DNA from: Chaunax sp. Z400
Taxonomy: Eukaryota > Chordata > Actinopteri > Lophiiformes > Chaunacidae
DNA: 64,000 nt
Direction of reading: 5' to 3'
NCBI GenBank assembly: GCA_037577475.1
Contig: JBAGJB010000137.1
Coordinates: 291,501-355,500, forward strand
The notes beneath the pieces are model-generated. The model made no database searches, was not told the DNA's origin, and saw only the letters and a program-made list of their open reading frames with translations. Positions 17,201-27,813 of the stretch are shown here, in pieces. The translations under genes were made by a program, and so were the position numbers. Numbering within the stretch: the first letter of the stretch is position 1; each line of letters opens with the position of its first letter.

Positions 17201-20090
17201 CAAGGCCAAGCCGGTTCACATGGCTGAGGAGAGCAGCTGTGTCCCTCACAGCCTGCTCCAAAGTTGGGGAGACGATCAACCAGTTGTCCAAATACGGCAG
17301 GATTTTCACACTTCTGGCTTGTAATGGTCACTTGTAAATATTTGTGGAGCTAGGAACAGCCCAAATGGAAGAACCTGAATTGATACACTCTTCCCATAAA
17401 GGCACAGTGGAGGAACCGTCTGTGATGTTGAGCAATGGGGACATTAAAATGTGCATGCATCAGGTCCACTGATACAAACCAGTGCCCATGTGCTACTGTC
17501 TGGAGGACATCCGCCACGCGTAGCATGTGGAAGGGAAAAATCTTGAGGAATCAGTTCAGCCCTCTTAAGTCCAGGATAGGGTGAAACCCGCAGTCCTTCT
17601 TTGGTACTATAAAATAAATCGAGTAGAACCCCTTGAGCTGTAATCCTGGTCTACGACCTCGATAATGCCTTTTCCAAGAAGGGTGGCGACCTCCTGGCTC
17701 AGGACGAGGGATTTTGCGGAATCCTTGACCACAGTAAGTTTGATCCCGCTAAAGATTGGGGGCCGGCGTCGGAATTGTAGTGTGTACCCCTTGGACAGCA
17801 TAGACACCACCCAAGGGTCTGTGGTCTGCTCTTCCCAGTAGCTGAGGTGCTGCTGAGAAAAGCACTCGACAGCCAGCCCAAGGTTCAGGTCCTATCCCCT
17901 TCCCCCTAGGGGCCCTGGAGGAGCAGCGATTGGGCACCGGGCCTCTTGGCACCTGAAGTAACAACCATGCCGAAGCACGATGGTGCAGGACATCTGGAGT
18001 TGAATAGCGCTGGCCTCACGACTGTAAAGTGGTTGCCACCCCCAAAGTGTACAGGTCAGCCTGTACACTGGCTGGTCCAAACGTCTGGCCTGGTACTCCT
18101 GGGAGAGAGCGGAGGGTTCGCAGACACACCTCTGACAGGGGGGACTGCACCAACCAGACCTGGCGACATGCCAGTGTTACAGTGGACCTGCCTAGCTCCC
18201 TGGCCATGAATGCAAAGGCCTGCAGCGAAGCGTCACAGAGGGTCTGGGCTGAAGAATCCGAACCCGAATCCTTTGTGACAGAGCCAGTATCAGGTGTAAC
18301 AGCGAATTGCCAACGCGTCACATACAGGCAGCAATGTTGTAAGTCCTGGTCAGGAGGTCATCTGTAATCCGGCACTGTGGCCGGGGGCAGCGCACGTCAG
18401 GCCTCAAGCCTCATCTGGGGAGACAATAAGTGCGGCAATAGGAGGCTCAACCGAGGCTAACCGGTCCAAGCCGTAGCCACCTGCATTGTGCATAGCCGTC
18501 AGAGCTCTGCTGTCACTAGTGTGATGGAAGAGAGACCTTGGGTCTGACCAGCACCTGTGGACCACCTTCTTCGTTTAACTTTCTTTAACTCTTTGTTCCA
18601 AGTTTTTCTTATATTGTTCCAAGTTTCTGTTCCTGATTTTCAGCTCATCATTCTTTAAATTCAAATCAAGTGCCAAAGACTTGACAGATTTTGTTTAATA
18701 GCCTTGTAACTAACGTTGACTGGCCATCATCAATTTTTGCATGACTTTTTAACAAGTTTGTTGAGACAACCGAACTATCCACGTCCAACTCCGAATATCA
18801 ACATCCCAGCCATTACTGAATCGGCAGTGAGTCTGATCACCAGCCGACTTACCAAACCTCAGCGCCAGGTTCCGCTCTTCACCCGGGTCAGCCAAGTGAC
18901 CCTGCACCTCCTAACCTAACGACGCTGCTGAGAATCTCCCTTCACTACAGTGTCCAGCAAGCTCCGCTGTGTCGGACGCTGTGCCCCGGGAGAAATCACA
19001 ACGGCCCAGAGGATCCAGTGCTGAGAGCCCAAGCCAGTGCATTCACAGCATGTTTGTACAGAGTTGGTGTCGAAATTTTAACCCTAAAATTAGGATAAGC
19101 AGGTTATTACATTCAATAGTTGTTCTGTTTTGTTCATCCATACGTCTCTTTTCCCACCAGTCAGCTCATATTGATCTTAAAGTCTTTTAGATAATCATCT
19201 CACTTAACCATAGATTGTGAATGTGTTTTTCTTCTATACATTTAATCTTTGTTTATGATAAACAGTAGTAAATTCCATTCATTATTACGTTGTTGTCGAC
19301 ATATATTTCTTTCTTCAGAGGTACGAATCAATGTGTTGGGTAGAACTCCCTACCTTTACAGAGAATTAGACTGATTAAATATCTAATTATTTCCTTCATT
19401 TGAAGGTGGTGCCCCAAAATTATGAGTGCATAACATAACATATTTACACTACATAGTAATCAATCCGAGCAGCCAAAACACGAGCCAGTGTCCACAATTA
19501 CTGCTAGCTTTAAGCGAAAACACCATAGCCACACAGCAGCAGCCTCTGGTGGACGAGGAAACACTCGAAGCACCAACCCTCGGGCTACAAAGCTACAAGC
19601 GACGAGCCGATCAAAATATGGGTAACAAATATTCACCTGCTATCATGAATCTGCAATTGGGAGAAGATAGAAGAAACAGATCCTCTGGTGAAACCAGAAG
19701 ATATAGACTCTCTCGGGTCATCCAGGGGTCATGGGTGACTTTGTTGACATAATTACTCGACCTGCACATGTGCGAGATGGAACCATCCAGTGCTTGAAGC
19801 ACCGCCTCTGGCAGTCAGACAGGATGAAGTAGAACAGGCATTTCTCAAAGAGATGGAGGGATGTAGAACAAACAGTAGAGAGCAGATCTAAGTGTAGGGA
19901 GAACATATAGTTTTATTCCAGCACCACTGATGCATGTCTTCATCGCTCTGAAGGTGTCTGCTCACCTGACAGAGGGACAGAGAGCCCTGAGCTCCATCAT
20001 CACCTCCCTGGTGAAGTCAGTTACCAGCCGTCGGCTCACCACCCTGCTGTCGTCCTCCAGCTGAGTCTGGTGACGGAGCCACTGCCACAC
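14205..20090 (-). CDS. Malate synthase, C-terminal two exons (peroxisomal)
   Basis: Malate synthase condenses glyoxylate with acetyl-CoA to malate in the glyoxylate cycle. Two minus-strand exons with GT-AG borders and matching phase (AG|G) are seen: 19966-20090 and 14205-14376. The first reads VWQWLRHQTQLEDDSRVV and then VTDFTREVMMEL, the C-terminal WQW(I/L)RH region of the family. The second reads AKQRLHTAADMFLEVVLRRD and FPEFITTYLNQDH, matching the family's end (AxxLFxxL...FxxFLTxxxY). It finishes RSKL-stop, a classic type-1 peroxisomal targeting signal. The 5.6-kb intron between them is filled with transposons. Upstream exons, which should lie above 20.1 kb, were not recognised, so about 98 of some 550 residues are visible. 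It could be the end of a real gene or a relic. Both visible exons are free of stops. Confidence 0.78.
14545..14705. repeat. Teleost-type interspersed repeat fragment
   Basis: The text runs TAACCGCTTATCCTGTGTAG, GGAGCCTATCCCAGC, GGGTTCACCCTGGACAAGTC, then CCACATAGAAAGACAAACAACCATTCA in overlapping pieces. I recognise this word order from widely scattered fish repeats. It immediately precedes the LINE fragment. The family name is uncertain. Confidence 0.55.
14745..15455 (+). mobile_element. 5'-truncated L1/Tx1-type LINE fragment
   Basis: Plus-strand translation around 14810-15270 gives MKLLQYKWLMRTYITPEKLN, then LLHCVWKC, KYWKAIFDIIS and LCILGIYPENF. These match the C-terminal end of ORF2 in fish L1/Tx1-type LINEs. 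Stops and frame breaks are present. A 3' tail with AATAAA (about 15425) and an A-run (AAAAAAAAGAAA) near 15440-15452 marks the retrotransposed end. It is inserted in the last malate synthase intron, on the opposite strand. Confidence 0.78.
16019..16569 (-). pseudogene. DIRS tyrosine recombinase remnant
   Basis: One frame reads LIKRFLKGAQRL, PSRDLQIVL, FLLAVTSAKLMGELK, the recombinase N-terminal half. A second, shifted frame continues PSFLPKQLSPHHMNQSIELA, DNLFICYGGCRKGAALS, KLSHWVVDVV and HSTRSMATS. The HxxR block of the tyrosine-recombinase catalytic set is therefore visible in the second frame. The frameshift between the two (about 16280-16420) makes this copy non-coding. Confidence 0.78.
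16779..17810 (-). pseudogene. DIRS reverse transcriptase/RNase H remnant
   Basis: From 17810 the minus strand reads KGYTLQFRRRPPIFSG and VLSQEVATLLGKGIIEVV, the start of the DIRS RT. After stops and frameshifts it resumes ILPYLDNWLIVSPTLEQAV, HVNRLGLAVNY, SQVTGYLGLVLDS. The RT active-site box normally reads YLDDWL; here the second Asp is Asn (YLDNWL). RNase H-like text follows (LLVAPHWPGWPWF). The copy is dead. Confidence 0.8.
19676..19860. repeat. Right inverted terminal repeat of the DIRS element
   Basis: Reverse-complement match to 15573-15689, plus the outer part matching 15787-15845. It ends near the GAACAGGCATTTC stretch; the exact outer border is not certain. Confidence 0.7.
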
Positions 20091-23000
20091 CTGACGCACA
20101 CACACAGACACACCTGTCATACTCTTTCATGATCCTGTCACCTGTTATTAATGAACCTCTTTACCTGTGGAATGGACCAATCAGGTGGTTTGCTGTCCTG
20201 CTCCAAGTTTTTGGAGACATGTTGCTTAAAGAATTCAGAGTAAAATCAATGAAGCTGATGATGTAGAACTTTAGATATGTTGTCTTTGTGCTGTTTTCAA
20301 TTGAATTGAATGTTAAAAAGGATTAGTACATTATCACATTCTGTTTTATTAATGTTTTACAGAGCATCCCAACTTTTTTGGAATCTGCGTTGTAGTGATA
20401 AAAAAATCAATTTGTAGGTTTTGGGAGACAAACTCTCCCTGAGAGCTTTGTAGTAATTTCTTGGAAATCTTTGGGGGTTGAGAATGAGGGAGCGCATCAT
20501 TACGTTTACATTACATATCAGATTTAGATGTAAATCATTGCTAATGTTGATAAATGTTTAAAGTCGATCCTCTGTTGTACATGTGGGACGAGCTGAAGTT
20601 GGGTCATTAACCCTAAACCCACCTGAGATCTGGATATTTCTGCTGTGGCTGAATCTTCCACCTGGCCTCTGTAGAAGAAGTGGCCTAGCAACAGAACATG
20701 GTGTTAACAGTGTACACTGCCTCACTTCATCTGGTCTGCTCCTAAAGATGAAAACAAGAACACATACATACCTGATAGCCAACTATTAATGAAGAGAACA
20801 CCAACTGTGATATTATACTTCAACCCACAGAGGGTAACTCCTCCCAAAGGAACAACAAACACATCATAATATGTTTAATCATTAGAGACGAATAGAGTGT
20901 AACCTGTTCTTTTACAGAAAGTTAACAAAGACACTAATACTTTGGCCCTCTAGCTGTTAAACTGTCCTGCTCTGTTCATTTTTCAACTCAGCTGAACACC
21001 TGGGAGATCGTAGGGAATATGTGTCCATCCGTTAGGTCCTCACCATAGGACCATCAAAGGGTTGAAGGTTTGAACCAATAAGTTACCTTCTCAAACAAAG
21101 TTACTTTCTCATTCAGGTGCTGGTATTTATCACAGATTAATTGAACATAAATCAGTACTCAGTAGTACCAATGTACTTTGGTTGGTACCCTTAAAAGTAC
21201 TGTACCCAACCAGCTCCTCTGGTGTCTGGTGGAGGAGTGTGTTTGTGTAGATTCTTAGTCTACACTAAGGTGGAGGAACAAACCCAAAAACATTTTGCTG
21301 TGATTCCTCTTTTGTTTCTCCCCTATCTAAATCTTATGAGAAGAAATTTTTCATTCCCTCCTAATAACATCTACAATAAGTAAAATAGCAGCCACTTCAT
21401 GTATGGTCTTGTCTGCCAAATGTGTAAACTGCAGCACAGAGGCCAAAGAGGCTGCCTGTTTGGAAATGGATGAATCTGCAACCAGTGGTTGAATCTGAAT
21501 GTATTATTACCTCCACTGATGAGGTGACAGACAATGAAAGCAAGAGATGAAAAACAAGGAGCGAGAGCTGACACAGGACAGAGCTTTAGACCCGCTCATA
21601 CAGACAAGAGAGGAGAGGAAGAAAAGTCAGCAGCTCTAAATACTTAAGGAGCCACAGCGGGGCGAGGAAGACAGACAGAGGAGACAACTGACCCATTGTC
21701 TTGTGGAGATACAACACCCAGTCGAGCAAAGCGGACAATCTCTGCAGCACAGGACTCAGCTCTGTGGCCTCTAACAGCTCCACAGCCTTCATCCTGTTCA
21801 TTAGAAGTGTTGTCTCGTCTGAGAGCCGGAGAGGAAGTGGGGTATGATATATCCAGTGAGTAAAACCTTAGTGTTTTCACACCATTTGCAACCCATCATC
21901 CTGGCAAAAAGAATGATGGCATTTTAGGCACGCTGAACTGAGGTGATTTTCATGTCATTCTGCTATTATTCTGCAAACACAGAGGTTATGGTTATTCTCC
22001 AACAGCTGAGGCATCTGTGTCCTTGGACACAAATTTTTCCCGTTCAATCAAAGTGTTTGATGACTCCTTACATAACGGCATTGCAGGCAGTATGTGCTTT
22101 TTTCTTGGGCGATTAGGAAAGTGATGCACAGTGCCTTTATGCAGTCAATACCCAGAAAGAAATGCCCATTGCTCAGCGTGAATTCAAGTCTACTCATGGC
22201 TTTCCACTGACTTTGTATGTCATTGCACTGTGCAAAACATCTGCATCGCATTTGGTTTGAATGCAGCGACATGGTAATTCCCAGTGGTGTAGCTGTCTAC
22301 AACTGCAAAGCATAATTCAGGTTTATTACAGCTTGGCTATTATTTCTATATTTTTAGTCATCATATATATGATCCTTTTTTGTTAATTACTCTATTACAA
22401 AAGTCAATAATGATCTTATAATTTTACAATTATGCAAAAATTATTTGGTAATCATGGTAGGATGTATTCACATCAGGGTATTATTTCTGATTAATAACTC
22501 AAAAACTAATAAAACTGCTGTACTCCATACTCCATACTCCAAACTCCATACTTTCTCAATTAATTAAGTCCATTATGAAGTGTTGACAGGGATTCTACAG
22601 TAAAAGAAAACCCTGAGAAACAGCTGCACAAGACACTTTTTGTTTTGCTTTTTGTTCTGTCTCTCCTTTGACTCATTATTCACAACAAAAATATTCATAA
22701 CACAACATGAAAATGGTCCAATCAATGAGTCAGCTCATTTTATTTTACCTTAGCGTGAAAGAGCTGACTCTACAGCCATGTCAGTCGCTCTGTGAGGCTG
22801 TTGGTGTATTAACATCAGTCCTGAGGGATGTGATCATTAGCAGACAGCTTTAAGTACAGGTCTGAATGCAAGCAAGATGCGTTGGGGACGCATTTGGCGC
22901 ATTTCCCTCTGCAGAGTTTACCTGAATGTGTCCTGTGACGCGTTATATCACTGCATACTTAAGTGTCCTCTGTGGGACCAGCAGACGCTGCAGCAACAGA

Positions 23001-26000
23001 CATAACAGATTACATGCTGTCTGATATAGATGTAGTTTAAGGCAAATCTCTCTTTCCTGCCAGGGTAAGCAGCAGTTATTTAACACTAGGATTGAGCCAG
23101 GGACAAGTGTTCAGTAGGAATAATGAGCACCAGCATTAACAGAGAAAAATGTGTCAATGTCTATATTTGTGATTAAGAAAAATCCTCAGTTGTGTCCACA
23201 TCCTTCTGTGTTCCTGTGTTGGCAGGAAAATGACTGCTTGTTAGAATACGCACACACTCACCATTGTCACAAGCAGCCACTCTGTCCAACAGCTCATGAC
23301 TCTCCTCTCTTCTCTCTAAATGAGTTGCGTTGGCTCGCTTCGGCACGTTACACCTTGAACCCTCGCTGCCTCTACCTGTTAGATTTGGCACCTTTATACC
23401 TCAGCACCTCAATACCGTCGATCAGGGGAATGGCAAGAATACAGTCGCAAAGCTGAATGCATGTTTTCCCATATTGGCTCCTTAACTTTGTCTGTGTCTC
23501 TTTGCATTGATCAGCCAGCATCACAGTCTCAGATCATTTACAAAGTAGTAAGACCAGAGTATAGATCAACTTAAGCATATTAAATCTGCATCAAGGGAAG
23601 AGAGTGAAACTTAAATCTAAAGCTTAAAAATCTTTAACCAGTTTGGTGCAGTTGTGAAAATAGTTTTAATCTAATGAGCTTGTCATAAATGTGGCAATGT
23701 TCTAATTAGCATTAAAAGGCTGTCATCTTCAGTTCCAGTGGTTAAGTGTAGACTAAATGAGGGTTAGCAAAAGTTCAGGACACACTTAGGACTCATTTCA
23801 TCCTGTCATTAACATCTCTCAGACATGCTCAGACTTTCTTGCTGTCATTGTCTGGGGCTGTCAACTGAGATATCAGCTGTTGTCATCAGCTGGTCACATC
23901 TGTCCAATAGCACAGAGACAATTTCATTGCTGACTCAACATCTTGCTGCTATTTTTATATATATATATATAATTCTCTCTGGATCTTTAGTTCATCAGTG
24001 TTGCTGTTATGCAGGCATCCGCTTCCCCATTACCAACCAGTTTTCACAGTCCCTCTTCATTATTTCTTCAGTCTCAGCAGAGTCATCAGCCACCACCACC
24101 GACAGGACCTGGACTCCATGAGGGGGACTTATCTGCCCTGAGCTGCTGATAAGAGCAGCTCATATTCAACTTTTGGTAAATCTATAAAATGTGCATAAAA
24201 TGACAAATTACGCTAGTAGGGGATGGGGACATAAGAAGCACAGTGACTGGGACACACTTTAGCATCAGCAGAGCTGAGTGTTTGGATGCAGTCGATGGAA
24301 AACCCCACTAAACCGTGGAGAGTGCACGGCGCCAAAGCTGGGAGCTGTACTGGCTGGCAGACAGCACCCGATAGGCCGGTGCTGCTGCAGCCACAGAGCT
24401 GTTGTGTCATATCACAGTAAAACAGCTTGAGATTGGCTTGCCATGATCCACAGAGGAGAAAAGAGAGATGGAAGTGGTGGCGAGGGATGGAGAGAGAAAT
24501 GGAGATAGAGCTGTAGAGTGCCTTTCATTATTTGGAAGGGGAGTCCTCCAAAGTAGACAGGGAGAGAGGGATATTTTCTGTCTTTTTTATATTCTCTCCT
24601 CACACAGTTGGCCAAGATTACAATGATTGTACAAATATTCACTATATCACTGCAACTCACACACATACACTCTTCCAACATGTCCTGCTCCTTATCTCTC
24701 GTCCTTTGTCTTCTTCTGTGGTTTCACCTCAGGCTCTGCGTGTATGTAATCTCATGCCTACTCTACCTTGACAAGGCAGATACACCTCCCACTCGTCCCT
24801 CGGGGTGATTAAGCCCTCATTAGAAATATGGAAGTGTCCTCCTGCTGCCCGTCTTTATTTTATAATCCAAACATCTCCTGGTGTGAGACAATATTTTTAT
24901 ATTATTAATATAATAATAATAATATTTTTTTTCCTTCGCTCTTTTCGTTCACTCTCTCCCAAAGCATGAAAGTTTTTTTCATTAGTTGCAATCATTAGAT
25001 TGCAACTAATGATTATTTTATTATGGATTCATCTGCTTAGTATTTCCTCCATTTATAGGTTGATTGTTTGGTTTGTAAAAGTTCAGAACATAGTAAGAAA
25101 TCAACACATTCAAAATGCCTCTTATATCAAACCAATATGACTTGTGTGGACTTTTTTTTCCATCATAAACTGGGATGCAAGTGATTTGCTGAGAGAGGAA
25201 TCCAAACATTGCTGTTTTGTTCTCATCAACAAATCTTTCCTGAGGTCTGACAGTGCAGTGGTTCTTCAGATTTCACTTTATTTTCTTCTGTAAGGTGGTG
25301 ACTTTCAGACTGAATCAACCACTGGAGCAGGTTGTGAGTCAGTGTCAGTCTTTAAGTTGCATTCCCTGAGACAAATTGGTGGTGTTGATGGATCTTTGTG
25401 GCTGAAGAGTGCATCCAGATTACTGAGACAAATGGAGACATGATAAGAGATGTGAATCATGACTCAGTGCTTCTAGTTTTATCTCCTGTGAGGCATCTTG
25501 CTCTTGGGCAGGGTGTCTGTAACTGGTTCACTAATCCACCCATTTCTCCGTGAGCATTTATTGATTTCTCAAATTAGTTCCAACAAATGAGTCTTATAAT
25601 TCCATATAACACAGCAGTATTTGTCAAAATTGTTAATGCTACAAACCTGGATAAAACAACATCCTGTTTACTGGCTTTGGTGACACACCCAAATGAAATG
25701 TTGATTATAATGCAGAGTGGTGGTCCAATGCTAAGGTCAGTGACCCCTCAAGATCACAGAAATTGCCTCTATGTCTGAAATAAAACGTTGGTATGTAGAT
25801 ATATGGTGAAACTTTCATACTTCGGTCATAAAAAGCACAATTTGTTTGCTTATCTGCCTCACTAAGAGGAGATGGTTGAGATGGAGAAACAGCATCATAT
25901 CCTATATGTAATCTATATTTGTTTCTATACCATATGAATCACTGTATAGTTGCTTTTTTGAAAGCAGGGATTTGCTAAATTGGATTAGCCGTTCTCACTG

Positions 26001-26756
26001 AGGATCCTTATAGCATGATTGACAGCTGATCAGCTGTGATGCGAACCCCACGCACTGAGTGGGCCGTACCCTGAGGCCAGTGGCAGCTTGGAAGAGTTGC
26101 AGGTGGCAGCTGATTGGTTAGTTGATGAAAGCTGAAGTGTGGAGATCACATTCAGTTCAGGATCGTGCGCTTCATTGGTATGAAGACACCAAGCTTTTGT
26201 TTCCTGGCTGTTGGGTTTTCTTGTTTCCTTCTTTGGTGTTTTTATAGAGTTTAATTCAAAATTCTCACAGAGCCCCTAAAGTCCCATAAGTTATACTGTT
26301 GCCAAAATATGCTACGGTTAAGTCAGTATGTTAATATGTGAAATTTAGCACATTTGTCTGTGTGATATTCATGCAGATTACATCCAACAGGACAGGTCTA
26401 TTTACACCTTATATTGTATCATGTAACACTGAAATGGTAATCTTAGCTATAGGAAGTGTTTGAATGATAACGTTAGTTGCTGTCTGACGAGCTAATGGGT
26501 TATCAAATATATTTTTTAACTTTGAAATATCCTTCCAGACTTTCACTTTACCTCTGTTTACAATTGCTGATCAGTGGAGATGAAAATATAACAATTTATT
26601 AGATTCCCTACATTTATATAACTTGCAGCCTGAAACACAGCAGTATAATGTCATGGTCTATTTACGTAGGATTGTCATTAAGAGTAGTATTTCAGTATCA
26701 TCATTAATACTGTGTTTATAGAAGTATATTCATTAGATTTTAATTGTGTAACCCAG
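20091..26756. other. Gene-poor stretch; malate synthase upstream exons not found
   Basis: I looked on the minus strand for conserved malate synthase blocks (such as the ADFEDAN, NCGRWDY and GGMAAQIP regions) and saw none. ORFs here are short with no known domain. Small local items include a run of ACTCCAT-type units at 22518-22553, a TA run near 23958-23972, and a perfect stem-loop at 24980-25011. Confidence 0.4.
24980..25011. repeat. Perfect 13-bp stem-loop
   Basis: CATTAGTTGCAAT and ATTGCAACTAATG are exact reverse complements separated by the 6-base loop CATTAG. No U-tail or gene end gives it a role; it may be a transposon end or chance in AT-rich DNA. Confidence 0.6.
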
Positions 26757-27080
26757 AGGCAGATCTAGGATTTTTTTCTCCAGCTCAGGGGTCACAAAGG
26801 GGCCACATTTTACACAGAGGGGCCAAGTATATGTCCAACATCCATTCACATTTTCTTATTCAGTAAGATCTATATACATTTCATTCCTTGTTTGCCATAA
26901 ACCCCATAGCTTTGGGAAAAGACTCACATAATTAGGTATAAAGTTTAGGATCAAAAAAGATCAAAAAAGCTTAGGAAATAAAAATTCTTAATTTTCCTAC
27001 TGAAAAAACATAATAGATAATAAACTTTTTTTTTCAGCTGTGGCCAGTGCTCCTCTGGCCCCACCCCTGGATCCACCCAT
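26757..27080. mobile_element. Non-autonomous hAT-like element (MITE), probable
   Basis: The left end reads CAGAGGCAGATCTAGGATTT. The right end's reverse complement reads CATGGGTGGATCCAGGGG, the same CAnnGGnnGATCnAGG pattern. Interior words (GGGGCCACATTTTACACAG, GGCCCCACCCCTGGATCC) are familiar from vertebrate hAT MITEs. Flanks GTGTAACC and GTACAACC agree at 6 of 8 positions, a plausible decayed 8-bp target duplication. There is no coding capacity. Confidence 0.55.
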
Positions 27081-27540
27081 GGTACAACCTGATTTAGTAA
27101 ATAACTACTTTGACACCAGCTTCCTGTTATTAAGAACATAATAAAGACGACAAACCTGGTGATAGAATAACAAATCGCTTGTGGTGCCATTAATTTATTC
27201 TAAAATTAAAATCCAAATTTACTTTGATAATATCTTCTGACTCCTTCATTGGTCTAAGAAAGTTTTCCATTAGTAACCCACTGCTTCATGGAGTAGTGTC
27301 ATCAGGAGAGCACAACATTGCTCAATGTTGTTTGTGTTATTGCCATTATCCCTCCAGAGTGGCGACTCCACAGACGGCTACAGAATAAGTGTGTTGTCGT
27401 CAGTCTGGGCCTTAATTGAAGTTCCAGAATGAAAACAGCCCGTCAGGTCACATGTGGTGTAACGAAAACAAAATGACTAAGCAGGCGCTGTTTAATATAC
27501 AGGTGTCACGCCGCTGTGGTAAGTCAGAGTGTCGCCCAGG
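27081..27540. other. Non-coding stretch, nothing recognised
   Basis: No exon or repeat identified. Confidence 0.4.
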
Positions 27541-27578
27541 CGGGTGGGATGGCAGGGGGAGTGGAGGAGGGGGCGGGT
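27541..27578 (+). other. G-rich tract with G-quadruplex potential
   Basis: Five G-runs of three or more (GGG, GGG, GGGGG, GGGGG, GGG) occur within 38 bp, with one longer loop. The pattern would permit a quadruplex on the plus strand. No promoter was identified next to it. Confidence 0.4.
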
Positions 27579-27758
27579 GTTCTCTGGTGCATAAAGGGGT
27601 AATAAAGGGTAAGAGATGCGGTATGGTTGTGACCCCTGTCAATCTGCTGCATGTTAGGGACAGACGACTGCTGGATGGGGGTCAAGCTGTTAACCTTAGT
27701 CAACTTCTGTTAAGCCTGAGTTATTTACTGAGTTTTAAATCATGCAGCCCTCGGCATA

Positions 27759-27762
<4 letters not shown>

Positions 27763-27812
<50 letters not shown>
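27763..27812. repeat. (TG)n microsatellite, about 25 units
   Basis: Uninterrupted GT/TG dinucleotides. Confidence 0.97.

Positions 27813-27813
<1 letters not shown>

Larger units (their letters stand above)
15541..19860 (-). mobile_element. DIRS1-like tyrosine-recombinase retrotransposon, degenerate
   Basis: The interior holds DIRS-type reverse transcriptase and tyrosine recombinase remnants on the minus strand. The ends form inverted repeats: 15573-15689 is highly similar to the reverse complement of 19676-19793, sharing GGATGGTTCCATCTCGC, GTGCAGGTC, CAACAAAGTCACCC, and TGACCCCTGGATGACCCGAG. A further block at 15787-15845 (TTCATCCTTCCTGACTGCCA, GGTGCTTCAAGCACTGGATG) matches the outermost part of the right end. 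This is the layout of the internal complementary region of DIRS elements. The element sits in the malate synthase intron, same strand as that gene. Confidence 0.82.
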
